From NCBI RefSeq assembly GCF_000685215.1, contig NZ_ARYJ01000008.1:62001-126000 (forward strand): a DNA stretch of 64,000 nt, written 5' to 3'. Origin of the DNA: Hyphomonas jannaschiana VP2. Its GTDB lineage: Bacteria; Pseudomonadota; Alphaproteobacteria; Caulobacterales; Hyphomonadaceae. Both the position numbers and the translations under genes were made by a program. The notes under the pieces were generated by a model. That model saw only the letters and a list, made by a program, of their open reading frames with translations, was not told the origin of the DNA and did not search any database. Below, piece by piece: positions 25,287-33,088 of this stretch. Numbering within the stretch: position 1 is the first letter of the stretch; every line of letters starts with the position of its first letter.

Positions 25287-25368
25287 ATTTACGGGGTTAA
25301 GCGGAGTTATCTCGTCATTAACCAAGGAGAATTACTCATGGTTGCGTCACTTTGCAGGAGCAACCGAC
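25287..25368 (+). promoter_or_regulatory. motB-flgE intergenic region with TTAACC-type motifs
   Basis: Contains GGTTAA at about 25295-25300 and ATTAACCAA at about 25317-25325. A strong Shine-Dalgarno AAGGAG then precedes an out-of-frame ATG at 25338. The hook gene has its own AGGAG at about 25357-25361. Confidence 0.35.
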
Positions 25369-25448
25369 ATGAGCATTTCTTCGTCCCTGAACGCAGGGGT
25401 GATGGGGTTGAATGTAAACTCCGCCCGCCTCTCCACGATTTCCGATAA
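25338..25448 (+). CDS. Possible 36-codon leader ORF overlapping flgE start
   Basis: ATG preceded by AAGGAG at 8-nt spacing, a better ribosome site than many real genes here. The encoded peptide begins MVASLCRSNRHEHFFVPERR and ends at a TAA at 25446-25448. It overlaps the first 80 bases of flgE in another frame. It resembles no known protein and may be a regulatory leader peptide or chance. Confidence 0.2.
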   Translation: MVASLCRSNRHEHFFVPERRGDGVECKLRPPLHDFR

Positions 25449-26673
25449 CATCGCCAATTCGTCGACCTACGGATACAAACGCAGTCAGGTCGATTTTTCG
25501 AGCATGGTTCTCCAGCAACGCAGCTCCGCCTATGCGGCAGGCGGTGTGCGGGTGAGTTCTTTCAAGGATATTTCGGCAACGGGCTCGCTGACAGGAACAG
25601 GTAACGCGACGGATATTGCTGTCGGAGGCCGCGGCCTGATCCCGGTTACGAATGAAGGTGGCGTCGGCGCAGTTCCGTCGGAACGCTCGCTCATGCTCCT
25701 GCCCACCGGCTCATTCCATACTGACCAGAACGGTTATCTCCGTACTCAGAGCGGTATGTTTTTGCTGGGCTGGCCAGCAGACTCCTCAGGTGACATCGGC
25801 AATGTTAGTCGCAACAGCGGCCTGAACCTTGAGCCAGTGAACATCGCGACATCCCAGTTCACCGCCTCCCCAACGACGAGTATGGAACTCGGCATCAACC
25901 TGCCAGCAGACGCCACGAATGCCGGTGGGTCGGGCGAGCCCTATTCGCTGCCGATTGAGTACTTTGACAATCTCGGCCGTGCCCAGACGCTGACGATGGA
26001 ATTTACGCCGTCTGTTCCCGGCAGCGGTTCCTCAAATGAATGGGACGTTCAGTTCTTCGACAGTGCTGGCAATCCGGCGACTTCGATCGGCAGCCTGAAC
26101 CTCGTGTTTGACGATACCGCAGCAAATGGTGGCCGGATTGACACGGCAACAGCTGGCGGCGGCGTCAGCTATAATCCTGCCACCGGCAAACTTTCCATGA
26201 CACTCGAACACGGTCCGGTCGATATTTTCATCGGCCGCCCTGACGACAGCGCAGGGATCACGCAGCTGGCTGGCCCCTACTCTCCGACGGCAGTAACCAA
26301 AGACGGCGCGCCGCTCGGCGACCTTGCATCGGTCGAAATCGATGAAAACGGCTATCTGCAGGCCGTCTACGACACAGGCCTGCGTCGTACACTTTATCAG
26401 ATCCCGGTTGGTGACGTTCCGAACATGAACGGTCTCACCGCGCTCGACGGTCAGGCATTCTCTGTCTCCTCCTCTTCCGGCAGCCTCTATCTCTGGGACG
26501 CCGGCACAGGCCCGGTTGGAACTGTATCAGGTTACTCTCTGATGGAGTCGACGACGGATATTGCCGCAGAACTGACAGACCTCATCGAAACGCAGCGGGC
26601 CTATTCTTCGAACGCGAAGATCGTCCAGACGGTCGATGAGATGCTGCAGGAAACCACCAACCTTAAGCGCTGA
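25369..26673 (+). CDS. flgE: Flagellar hook protein FlgE
   Basis: A 434-residue hook subunit. The N-terminal axial motif (SSLNAGVMGLNVNSARLSTISDNIANSSTYGYKRSQVDF) and C-terminal LTDLIETQRAYSSNAKIVQTVDEMLQETTNLKR frame an Asp/Gly-rich surface region with the flagellar basal-body FlgE D2-type stretch (YSLPIEYFDNLGRAQTLTMEFTP). It is shorter than the roughly 590-residue Caulobacter hook protein. The ATG at 25369 has AGGAG 8 nt upstream; a TTG 27 bp earlier is less likely. It heads flgE-flgK-flgL-flgI. Confidence 0.92.
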   Translation: MSISSSLNAGVMGLNVNSARLSTISDNIANSSTYGYKRSQVDFSSMVLQQRSSAYAAGGVRVSSFKDISATGSLTGTGNATDIAVGGRGLIPVTNEGGVGAVPSERSLMLLPTGSFHTDQNGYLRTQSGMFLLGWPADSSGDIGNVSRNSGLNLEPVNIATSQFTASPTTSMELGINLPADATNAGGSGEPYSLPIEYFDNLGRAQTLTMEFTPSVPGSGSSNEWDVQFFDSAGNPATSIGSLNLVFDDTAANGGRIDTATAGGGVSYNPATGKLSMTLEHGPVDIFIGRPDDSAGITQLAGPYSPTAVTKDGAPLGDLASVEIDENGYLQAVYDTGLRRTLYQIPVGDVPNMNGLTALDGQAFSVSSSSGSLYLWDAGTGPVGTVSGYSLMESTTDIAAELTDLIETQRAYSSNAKIVQTVDEMLQETTNLKR

Positions 26674-26699
26674 TCCGGGCCTGAGGGGGCGGCACGCAA

Positions 26700-28148
26700 G
26701 TGACCATATCTAGCGCCATCCAGGCGGCACAGTCCGGCCTTCGGATTACCAGTCAGAAGGCCGACATTGTCGCCGCGAACGTTTCGAACTCGACGACGGC
26801 GGGCTATGTCCGCCGTTCGTTGATTGTTTCCGAAAACATTATTGCCGGCCAAAGCTCCGGCGTACGGTCTGTCGGGGTCGCTCGCGCAGGGAACGAAGCC
26901 CTGTCAACTGAACGCCGCTCGATTGGCAGTGACCTCTCTCAGGCAGACCTCTTTGCCGCCACCTGGAATACGATTTCAACTCGCGTCGGAAGCACGGCCG
27001 ATGGGGCGAGCCTGTTCGGTCTGTTTTCGAATTTCGAGAGCGCCCTCTCCAATCTGGCTGTGTCGCCCGAATCCGGATCCGACATGACGGCAACGCTTCA
27101 GGCTGCGGTCTCGCTGGTCAACGAGTTCAACGCCCTCTCGGACTTCGCTACGTCCCTGCGCGCAGACGCGGACAATGAAATCGCTATCGGCGTCGACACG
27201 GTGAACTCTGCCCTGAAGGGGATAGAGGAAATCAACGCCAAACTGGCAAAAATCGATCAGTCGTCCGGCCAGGCGGCAGCTCTTATGGATGAGCGCGGCC
27301 GACTGCTGGACCAGATCGCCGAATATATGCCGATCCAGACCGTGCCACGCCAGAGTGGCGGAATCGACATTGTCACGCAGGAAGGCGTCTACCTCCTGCA
27401 ATCCACGGCAAGACAAATCGAATTTTCCCCATCGACGGCTTTCGGCCCCACGCAAACCCTTGCAGGCGGCGGATTGTCAGGCATGACCGTTGACGGGATC
27501 TCTATCACGCCGGGAACGTCATCCTATGGCGCTGTCTCAAGCGGCATGTTCGGTGCGCTGTTTACACTCCGCGATACGGACCTGCCCGCCTTCAGCGACC
27601 AGCTCGATACACTCGCTGGCGATCTCATCACACGCCTGTCCGACGATTCCATAGACCCGACCAAGACACCCGGCACCCAAGGCTTGTTTGTGGATTCCGA
27701 CGGCTCAGGGGATCCCGGCCTTGCCGGCCGGCTTGCCCTCAACCCGGCTATCGACCCGGCTCAGGGAGGCAATATGTGGCGGCTGCGGGATGGCATCGGA
27801 GCCACGAGCGAAGGCGCCTCGGGCGATACCACCATCCTGCAGAACATGCTGGATGCCATCACCAACGTCAGTCCAATGAATTCTGGCGGCTTCCAGGGCA
27901 GCTACTCCTCAAGCGAGCTTCTCGCACAGTTTGCCTCAATGAATGGTCAGAAACGGGTCAGCCACGAGGCCATCCTCTCGTCGACGGCTTCACAATACAC
28001 GATCATGGCGGAAGCCGAAGTCTCAGAGACCGGAGTCGATGTCGACCAGCAGATGCAGGACCTCCTGATCATCGAACAGGCTTACGCTGCCAATGCACGT
28101 GTCATTGAAATTGCCAGCAATATGATCGACAGGCTGATGGAGATTTGA
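26700..28148 (+). CDS. flgK: Hook-filament junction protein FlgK
   Basis: A 482-residue hook-associated protein 1 with a GTG start preceded by a GA-rich GAGGGGGCGG. N-terminal SSAIQAAQSGLRITSQKADIVAANVSNSTTAGYVRRS and C-terminal VDVDQQMQDLLIIEQAYAANARVIEIASNMIDRLMEI are characteristic. Central helices (VNSALKGIEEINAKLAKIDQSSGQAAALMDERGRLLDQIAEYM) match the D1 domain. It lies 26 bp after flgE and is expected to need a FlgN-type chaperone. Confidence 0.93.
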   Translation: MTISSAIQAAQSGLRITSQKADIVAANVSNSTTAGYVRRSLIVSENIIAGQSSGVRSVGVARAGNEALSTERRSIGSDLSQADLFAATWNTISTRVGSTADGASLFGLFSNFESALSNLAVSPESGSDMTATLQAAVSLVNEFNALSDFATSLRADADNEIAIGVDTVNSALKGIEEINAKLAKIDQSSGQAAALMDERGRLLDQIAEYMPIQTVPRQSGGIDIVTQEGVYLLQSTARQIEFSPSTAFGPTQTLAGGGLSGMTVDGISITPGTSSYGAVSSGMFGALFTLRDTDLPAFSDQLDTLAGDLITRLSDDSIDPTKTPGTQGLFVDSDGSGDPGLAGRLALNPAIDPAQGGNMWRLRDGIGATSEGASGDTTILQNMLDAITNVSPMNSGGFQGSYSSSELLAQFASMNGQKRVSHEAILSSTASQYTIMAEAEVSETGVDVDQQMQDLLIIEQAYAANARVIEIASNMIDRLMEI

Positions 28149-28152
28149 TGAC

Positions 28153-29130
28153 ATGCGACTAACTCTCCCTCTCACTCATCTTTCAGGCGGCCTCAGCGAG
28201 ACAATTGTCCGGCTGCGCGAGCGCATCGACACAACGTCGGAAGAAGCCGTTACCGGGCGCTACAAGGATATGACCGCACATTTGTCCGGCCGCATCGGGA
28301 AGGCGATGCTGGGACAGAAGGCCATTGATGATGTGTCGAACGAGCGAACGCAGCTGGTTCTGAAGGAAAGCCGGCTCGAAATCATCCAGCAGTCCCTTAC
28401 GGCGATTGATGACAATATCGGGCAACTCGGCGTCCGCATGAAAGCGGCCCTTGGCTCTGAGGATTTTACGGCAAGGGAAGCCGTCGTCAGAGATGCGCAG
28501 GCGGCGCTCGCATCCACTTTTTCGGTGCTCAACACCCGGCATGGGGAGCGGTATCTCTTTTCCGGAAACGCAACGAACACCAAGCCCTTTGCCGATGCGG
28601 ATGAATTTCTGGACGACGTCCGCGCAATGGCCGCTTCTGCAACTGACGCAGCAGACTTTGCCGCGCAGATGGACACATATTTCAATACGCCCGGCGGTGG
28701 CTGGCAGGCAGACATCTATGCGGGCACGCCAACATCGTCTGACCCTGCCGGCGTCACCGGAACAGACCCCGCCATCATCCAGTCCGTCTGGGGACTTGCC
28801 GTTCTGGCCCTTTCCGGATCAAATGAGACACTGGCGCTGCTCGATGGAAACAGCGATGCCTTGATCCAGGCAACCGACACCATCGCAGATGGTCAGGCAG
28901 CGCTGACAAATGCTCGCGCCGAACGAGGTATCCTGCAGGCGCAGATCGAAACCTCAAAAAGCGCACTGGATGTGGAAGAAACGGTTCTCACCCACGCCTT
29001 CAATCAAATGACAGCCCGAGACCAGTACGAAGCAGCTTCGGAACTGAAGCAGCTGGAAACCAGCCTCGAAGCGTCTTACACTCTTACAGCCCGGCTCGCG
29101 AATCTCAGCCTGCTGAATTATATGAGGTAG
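28153..29130 (+). CDS. flgL: Hook-filament junction protein FlgL
   Basis: A 325-residue flagellin-related junction protein. The N-terminal half matches flagellin-type helices (LRERIDTTSEEAVTGRYKDMTAHLSGRIGKAM, VVRDAQAALASTFSVLNTRHGERYLFSGNATNTKPF), the last motif being typical of FlgL. The C-terminal helix carries VLTHAFNQMTARDQYEAASELKQLETSLEASYTLTARLANLSLLNYMR. It begins 4 bp after the flgK stop. Confidence 0.92.
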   Translation: MRLTLPLTHLSGGLSETIVRLRERIDTTSEEAVTGRYKDMTAHLSGRIGKAMLGQKAIDDVSNERTQLVLKESRLEIIQQSLTAIDDNIGQLGVRMKAALGSEDFTAREAVVRDAQAALASTFSVLNTRHGERYLFSGNATNTKPFADADEFLDDVRAMAASATDAADFAAQMDTYFNTPGGGWQADIYAGTPTSSDPAGVTGTDPAIIQSVWGLAVLALSGSNETLALLDGNSDALIQATDTIADGQAALTNARAERGILQAQIETSKSALDVEETVLTHAFNQMTARDQYEAASELKQLETSLEASYTLTARLANLSLLNYMR

Positions 29131-29134
29131 CGAC

Positions 29135-30238
29135 ATGAAATGGTCCGCTCTTATTCTGGCCGCATTCTCTGTCGCGGCAATGGCTCTTACAGCAAGCGCT
29201 GAGACCCGCATTCGCGACATCGTTGACGTTGAAGGCATCCGGCAGAATGACCTGGTCGGCTACGGCATCGTCGTTGGCCTCAACGGCACCGGTGACACGG
29301 TCAAAAATGCTCCATTTACGGAGGACTCCCTCTCCTACATGCTTGAACGCCTCGGCGTGAATGTTCAGGGGGAAGAAATCAAGCCCAAGAACGTGGCCGC
29401 GGTTCTTGTGACCGCGACCCTGCCCTCTTTCTCCCGGTCGGGGTCTAGTATCGATGTGACTGTGGCCTCAATCGGCGATGCAAAGAGCCTTGAAGGCGGC
29501 ACGCTGATCCTCACACCACTCAAAGGCGCAGACAACGAGATCTACGCGGTTGCCCAGGGGTCTATAATTGTCAGCGGTATCGATGTTCAGGCTCAGGGCG
29601 CGCGGGAAACGCGAGGGACACCGACAACCGGTGCGATCCCGAACGGTGCGCGCGTCGAGCGTGAACTGGCCTATGATTTCAACGACCGCAGCGAACTGAC
29701 ACTGGCCCTACGCAGCCCTGATTTCACAACCGCCGCCCGGATTGAAGACGTGATCAATGGGCGCGTTGGAATGCCTGTCGCTTCAATGCGGGATCCAGGC
29801 ACTGTTGAGCTGAACTTTGCGTCTCTGCAGGTCTCCCCTGCCCGGCTCCTGGCCGAAATCGAGAACCTGACCGTGCCGGTCAATGCCCCGGCGCGGATTG
29901 TGATCGATGAAAAATCCGGAACCATTGTGCTCGGTGAGGATGTTACCATTTCCCGCGTGGCAATTGCCCAGGGAAATATTTCTATCAAGATTTCCGAGAC
30001 GCCTGTCGCCTCTCAGCCCGGCCCATTCTCGAATGGCGAAACACAGGTTTTGCCTCGATCGGAGATTTCCATCGGGCAGACCGGCAGCAGCAACATCGCC
30101 ATGCTGCAACCGAATGTAACCCTGTCGGAACTGATTTCCGGGCTTAACGCGTTAGGCGTGACGCCGCAGGAAATGGCAGACATTATCCGGTCCATGAAAA
30201 CGGCCGGTGCCATTCATGCCGAACTGGTCATCCGATAG
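29135..30238 (+). CDS. flgI: P-ring protein FlgI
   Basis: A 367-residue periplasmic ring protein with a signal peptide (MKWSALILAAFSVAAMALTASA-E). The core is strongly conserved: TRIRDIVDVEGIRQNDLVGYGIVVGLNGTGD, RLGVNVQGEEIKPKNVAAVLVTATLP, and C-terminal LNALGVTPQEMADIIRSMKTAGAIHAELVIR. FlgI forms the P ring around the rod with help from FlgA. It is the last gene of the flgE-flgK-flgL-flgI unit and converges on fliG with a 35-bp gap. Confidence 0.97.
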   Translation: MKWSALILAAFSVAAMALTASAETRIRDIVDVEGIRQNDLVGYGIVVGLNGTGDTVKNAPFTEDSLSYMLERLGVNVQGEEIKPKNVAAVLVTATLPSFSRSGSSIDVTVASIGDAKSLEGGTLILTPLKGADNEIYAVAQGSIIVSGIDVQAQGARETRGTPTTGAIPNGARVERELAYDFNDRSELTLALRSPDFTTAARIEDVINGRVGMPVASMRDPGTVELNFASLQVSPARLLAEIENLTVPVNAPARIVIDEKSGTIVLGEDVTISRVAIAQGNISIKISETPVASQPGPFSNGETQVLPRSEISIGQTGSSNIAMLQPNVTLSELISGLNALGVTPQEMADIIRSMKTAGAIHAELVIR

Positions 30239-30273
30239 AGCTTGTCTGTGAGAGTTAAGCCGGGCGGAGCGCC

Positions 30274-31386
30274 TCAGGCGTTTTCCTCGGCGTTGCGCTC
30301 AAGGACGATCAGTCCGCGGCGCTTGAGGCCCATCAGCACATTTAGAAACTCGCGCTGCACCTGCTCCACGGCTTCCGGAGCCATTGGCTTCATGGTCCCC
30401 AGATCGTCGCGGTACTGGTCTGCCATACGCGATGAAATATTGCCGAGCAGGTAATCGGATACGGCGCTATTGCCGCCCTGCAACGTGCTCAGGAGTTTCA
30501 GCAGGAAGGATTGGTCGACCTCGCGGAATACGACCGGAACCGCATTTTTCGGAAGAAGGTCCGGCAAGCCTTCGATTGTAAAGATCGACTTTTCGATGCC
30601 TTCGAGTTTGTCCTCATGCTTGGCCCGGAGGAAAGCCACCAGGCTGTCACGCTTCTCGGTCGAGATGAGGCTCAGCAACTCTCCAACCGAAGCCAGGTTG
30701 TTGCCTTCATCTGCATCCTCTTCCTGCACAGCATTCAGGAATTCCATCTCGACCATCCGGCCAAGTACCTGGTCGACACCCGGGTCTGTCTTGCGTGGCT
30801 CAACCATGTGCCCGATCATCGGCCCGAGTTTTTCGCCTTCCATATGCCCCAGGATTTCGGAGGAAACTGACACATCCAGTTTCTGGAGGATCAAGGCAAT
30901 GAGGTTGGGCGACAGACGCGACAGATAGGTGGCAATCTGCTTGGGGTCCTTTCGCTCCAGACGCTCCCAGACGCTTAGTTCCTCATCGTCCTCATCGCCG
31001 ACCGTATCCGGCTGATCTTCCTTAAACAACAGGTTCAGGCGGCCGGAATCGACGACACCAGACAAAACTTCTTTCGCCCGGGTACGTCCACCACGCAGCG
31101 CACCATTGGTTTTGCGAAGGTGAGCAATGAAGTCCATGACGATCTCTATGAGCTCGTCACGGGTCAGCATGGAGAGATTTTCGAGCGCGGTGGCGACTTT
31201 GGCTAGCGCCGCATCGTCGAGCTTTTCGACAATCGGCTTCGCAGCGCTCTCCCCCAGCAGGGCAATGATCACGGCAGCGCGCTGGGCCGAGCTTATCGGT
31301 GCGGGCTGAGGCACGACAGCAGCCATCTTCTGCGCGCGCCGCGCTGGCAGGCTTTCAACGTTTGAGGCGGGACGGGCTGAGCTCAT
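30274..31386 (-). CDS. fliG: Motor switch protein FliG, with altered FliM-binding motif
   Basis: A 370-residue rotor protein. The N-terminal domain (AQRAAVIIALLGESAAKPIVEKLDDAALAKVATALE), middle domain and C-terminal torque domain (SLLKLLSTLQ-type, SRMADQYRDDLGTMKPM with conserved charged residues) are present. The middle-domain motif usually EHPQ is KDPK at residues 146-149. That motif contacts the GGxG loop of FliM, which is also missing in the FliM-like protein here. An acidic insert (DTVGDEDDEELS) precedes it. It overlaps fliP (ATGA) in the operon fliF-fliH-fliN-fliP-fliG. Confidence 0.92.
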   Translation of the reverse strand: MSSARPASNVESLPARRAQKMAAVVPQPAPISSAQRAAVIIALLGESAAKPIVEKLDDAALAKVATALENLSMLTRDELIEIVMDFIAHLRKTNGALRGGRTRAKEVLSGVVDSGRLNLLFKEDQPDTVGDEDDEELSVWERLERKDPKQIATYLSRLSPNLIALILQKLDVSVSSEILGHMEGEKLGPMIGHMVEPRKTDPGVDQVLGRMVEMEFLNAVQEEDADEGNNLASVGELLSLISTEKRDSLVAFLRAKHEDKLEGIEKSIFTIEGLPDLLPKNAVPVVFREVDQSFLLKLLSTLQGGNSAVSDYLLGNISSRMADQYRDDLGTMKPMAPEAVEQVQREFLNVLMGLKRRGLIVLERNAEENA

Positions 31387-32168
31387 CCTGCATATCCGCG
31401 CAAAATGGCTTCCGTAATCTTAAGCCAGCCATCCGCCAGCACAAAAAAACCGAGCTTGAACGGCAGGGACACCACGGTGGGCGGAACCATCATCATGCCA
31501 ACCGCCATCAGGACAGAGGCAACCACAAGGTCGATCACCATGAAGGGCAGGAAAATCACGAAGCCGATCTGAAATGCATGCTTGACTTCCGACAGCATGA
31601 AGCCGGTCGCAAGCAGCGGGAACGAAGGTGCCTCCCCTTCTGCCAGCGGCCGGTTCAGGGCATCGCTGAGGACGAAAAGTGTTTCCGGCTCGGTGCGGCT
31701 CGTCATGAAGGTCCGGAACGGGTCAGTGGTCATCACCCAGGCCTGTTCCTCTGTCAGCACGCCATCCATGTAGGGGGAGATGCCACTGTCCCAGGCATCG
31801 GTGAAAACCGGCTCCATGACGAAGAATGTCAGGAACATGGCCAGCGCCATGATCATCATGTTGGGCGGGGCCTGAGGGACGCCGATCGCCTGGCGCATAA
31901 ACGAGAACACGATGACCATGAACGGCAAACAGGTCACCATCATGGCGATGGCCGGAACCAGACTGAGCACAGAGACCAGCAGGAACAGCTGAATGACCGA
32001 CCGGCTGAGCCCCCCCTGCCCGTTTCCGTTCAGGACATCATTCAGACTCGGCACCGGGTCCAGCGCCGGCGCACCCTGTGCATGCGCGGCGAACCCAAGG
32101 CTCGCCGCGGCAATCAGGATAAGAATGCTGAAGCGGAGGAAACCTCCCCCGGCCTTAGCCAAGATCAT
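31383..32168 (-). CDS. fliP: Flagellar export gate protein FliP
   Basis: A 261-residue membrane protein with signal-like N-terminus and four membrane segments, the core of the FliPQR export pore. It shows the family blocks SLVPAIAMMVTCLPFMVIVFSFMRQAIGVPQAPPNMMIMALAMFLTFFVMEPV and the C-terminal FLPFMVIDLVVASVLMAVGMMMVPPTVVSLPFKLGFFVLADGW. The start overlaps fliN by 14 bp and the end overlaps fliG by 4 bp, so translation is probably coupled. Confidence 0.95.
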   Translation of the reverse strand: MILAKAGGGFLRFSILILIAAASLGFAAHAQGAPALDPVPSLNDVLNGNGQGGLSRSVIQLFLLVSVLSLVPAIAMMVTCLPFMVIVFSFMRQAIGVPQAPPNMMIMALAMFLTFFVMEPVFTDAWDSGISPYMDGVLTEEQAWVMTTDPFRTFMTSRTEPETLFVLSDALNRPLAEGEAPSFPLLATGFMLSEVKHAFQIGFVIFLPFMVIDLVVASVLMAVGMMMVPPTVVSLPFKLGFFVLADGWLKITEAILRGYAG

Positions 32169-32478
32169 CGTAGGATTGCTCCGGTATCTCCGTGATTTTC
32201 ACGCCCAGGGAACCGTCCTCGGTCTCAACCAGTTCGCCTTTGGCAATGATCTTGTTGTCGATGGTCAGATCGACAGGGTCCTCAATCCGGGAGGTCAGCG
32301 GCACGATGGATTCGGGCTGCAGCTCAAGGATCTCCGACACGCTCAACCGGGCCTGCCCGATCGAGACCGTCACGGTGACCGGAACACTGAAAATGGTCCG
32401 GCGGTGCTGGTTCGCCGATGAAGGATCCCGACGTTCGACATCGGCAGGCTTGGGTTCGGCTTCCATAGGGGCGGCCAT
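32155..32478 (-). CDS. fliN: Motor switch protein FliN
   Basis: A 107-residue protein with a charged N-terminal tail and a single SPOA domain (VPVTVTVSIGQARLSVSEILELQPESIVPL, DLTIDNKIIAKGELVETEDGSLGVKITEI). It forms the bottom of the C ring and docks FliH-FliI. The ATG at 32478 is preferred because GAGGAG precedes it at 7 nt; this Shine-Dalgarno lies in the last codons of fliH. Confidence 0.92.
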   Translation of the reverse strand: MAAPMEAEPKPADVERRDPSSANQHRRTIFSVPVTVTVSIGQARLSVSEILELQPESIVPLTSRIEDPVDLTIDNKIIAKGELVETEDGSLGVKITEIPEQSYDDLG

Positions 32479-32482
32479 GCGT

Positions 32483-33088
32483 CTACTCCTCAATCATCGT
32501 GTGGGAGGGGTCCAGGTGGCTCAGACAAGCAGCCAGCAACCCCTCAAAATCAAACGTTACACCGCCGGTCTGCCAGGAAACCTGCACGCGGGGCTCATCC
32601 GCGGTCGCCGCAGGTGTCATCTTGCAGCGCTCTGAAAGTGACGGATCATGCGCGATAAACGGTTCCAGCCTGTTCAACACTTCCTGCCGCGCACGGATCT
32701 CGATAGATGGCACAGATGCCGGAATGAGTTGCGGAAGATGCTGAGCGATCTCGGCAGCCAGGAAGCGTTGGGAAAGTTCCGGAAACAGCCGGGCCGCAAG
32801 CGCCTGGGTGACCTGCATCGCTTGGTCACGCGCCTCGTTCTCGATACGGCCCAATACGGCAGAAAGCTGCCCGGCGAGGCTCTCAATTTCGGCAAGCGAA
32901 GGGCCGAGGTCGACCGGCTCAGGCGATTGCACTTCTTCCTCGACTGATTCACCCGTGGGTTCAGGAGCCGGTTTCGTCCGTGCAGCCGCTTCCTGCATCT
33001 GCCCCAGCATACGCTTCAGCTGTTCGGCCGGATGCGTCTGATCTCCCTGGTCGAACCGAGGGAGGTTGGAAAGCAGAGCACTACTCAT
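32483..33088 (-). CDS. fliH: FliH-type export ATPase regulator (FlbE-like)
   Basis: A 201-residue protein between fliF and fliN, the usual place of fliH (called flbE in Caulobacter). A Pro/Glu-rich N-terminal region is followed by a helix (IESLAGQLSAVLGRIENEARDQAMQVTQALAARLFPELSQRF) and a C-terminal domain ending WQTGGVTFDFEGLLAACLSHLDP. FliH stalks bind the FliI ATPase and dock on FliN. Sequence conservation in this family is low; position and overall pattern give the call. It overlaps fliF by 8 bp. Confidence 0.75.
   Translation of the reverse strand: MSSALLSNLPRFDQGDQTHPAEQLKRMLGQMQEAAARTKPAPEPTGESVEEEVQSPEPVDLGPSLAEIESLAGQLSAVLGRIENEARDQAMQVTQALAARLFPELSQRFLAAEIAQHLPQLIPASVPSIEIRARQEVLNRLEPFIAHDPSLSERCKMTPAATADEPRVQVSWQTGGVTFDFEGLLAACLSHLDPSHTMIEE

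Noticed and set aside
30284-30300. Short stem followed by TTTT after flgI as a terminator
   Set aside because: The stem is only 4-5 bp with a 1-3 nt loop and lies within fliG coding sequence. Not strong enough to annotate.
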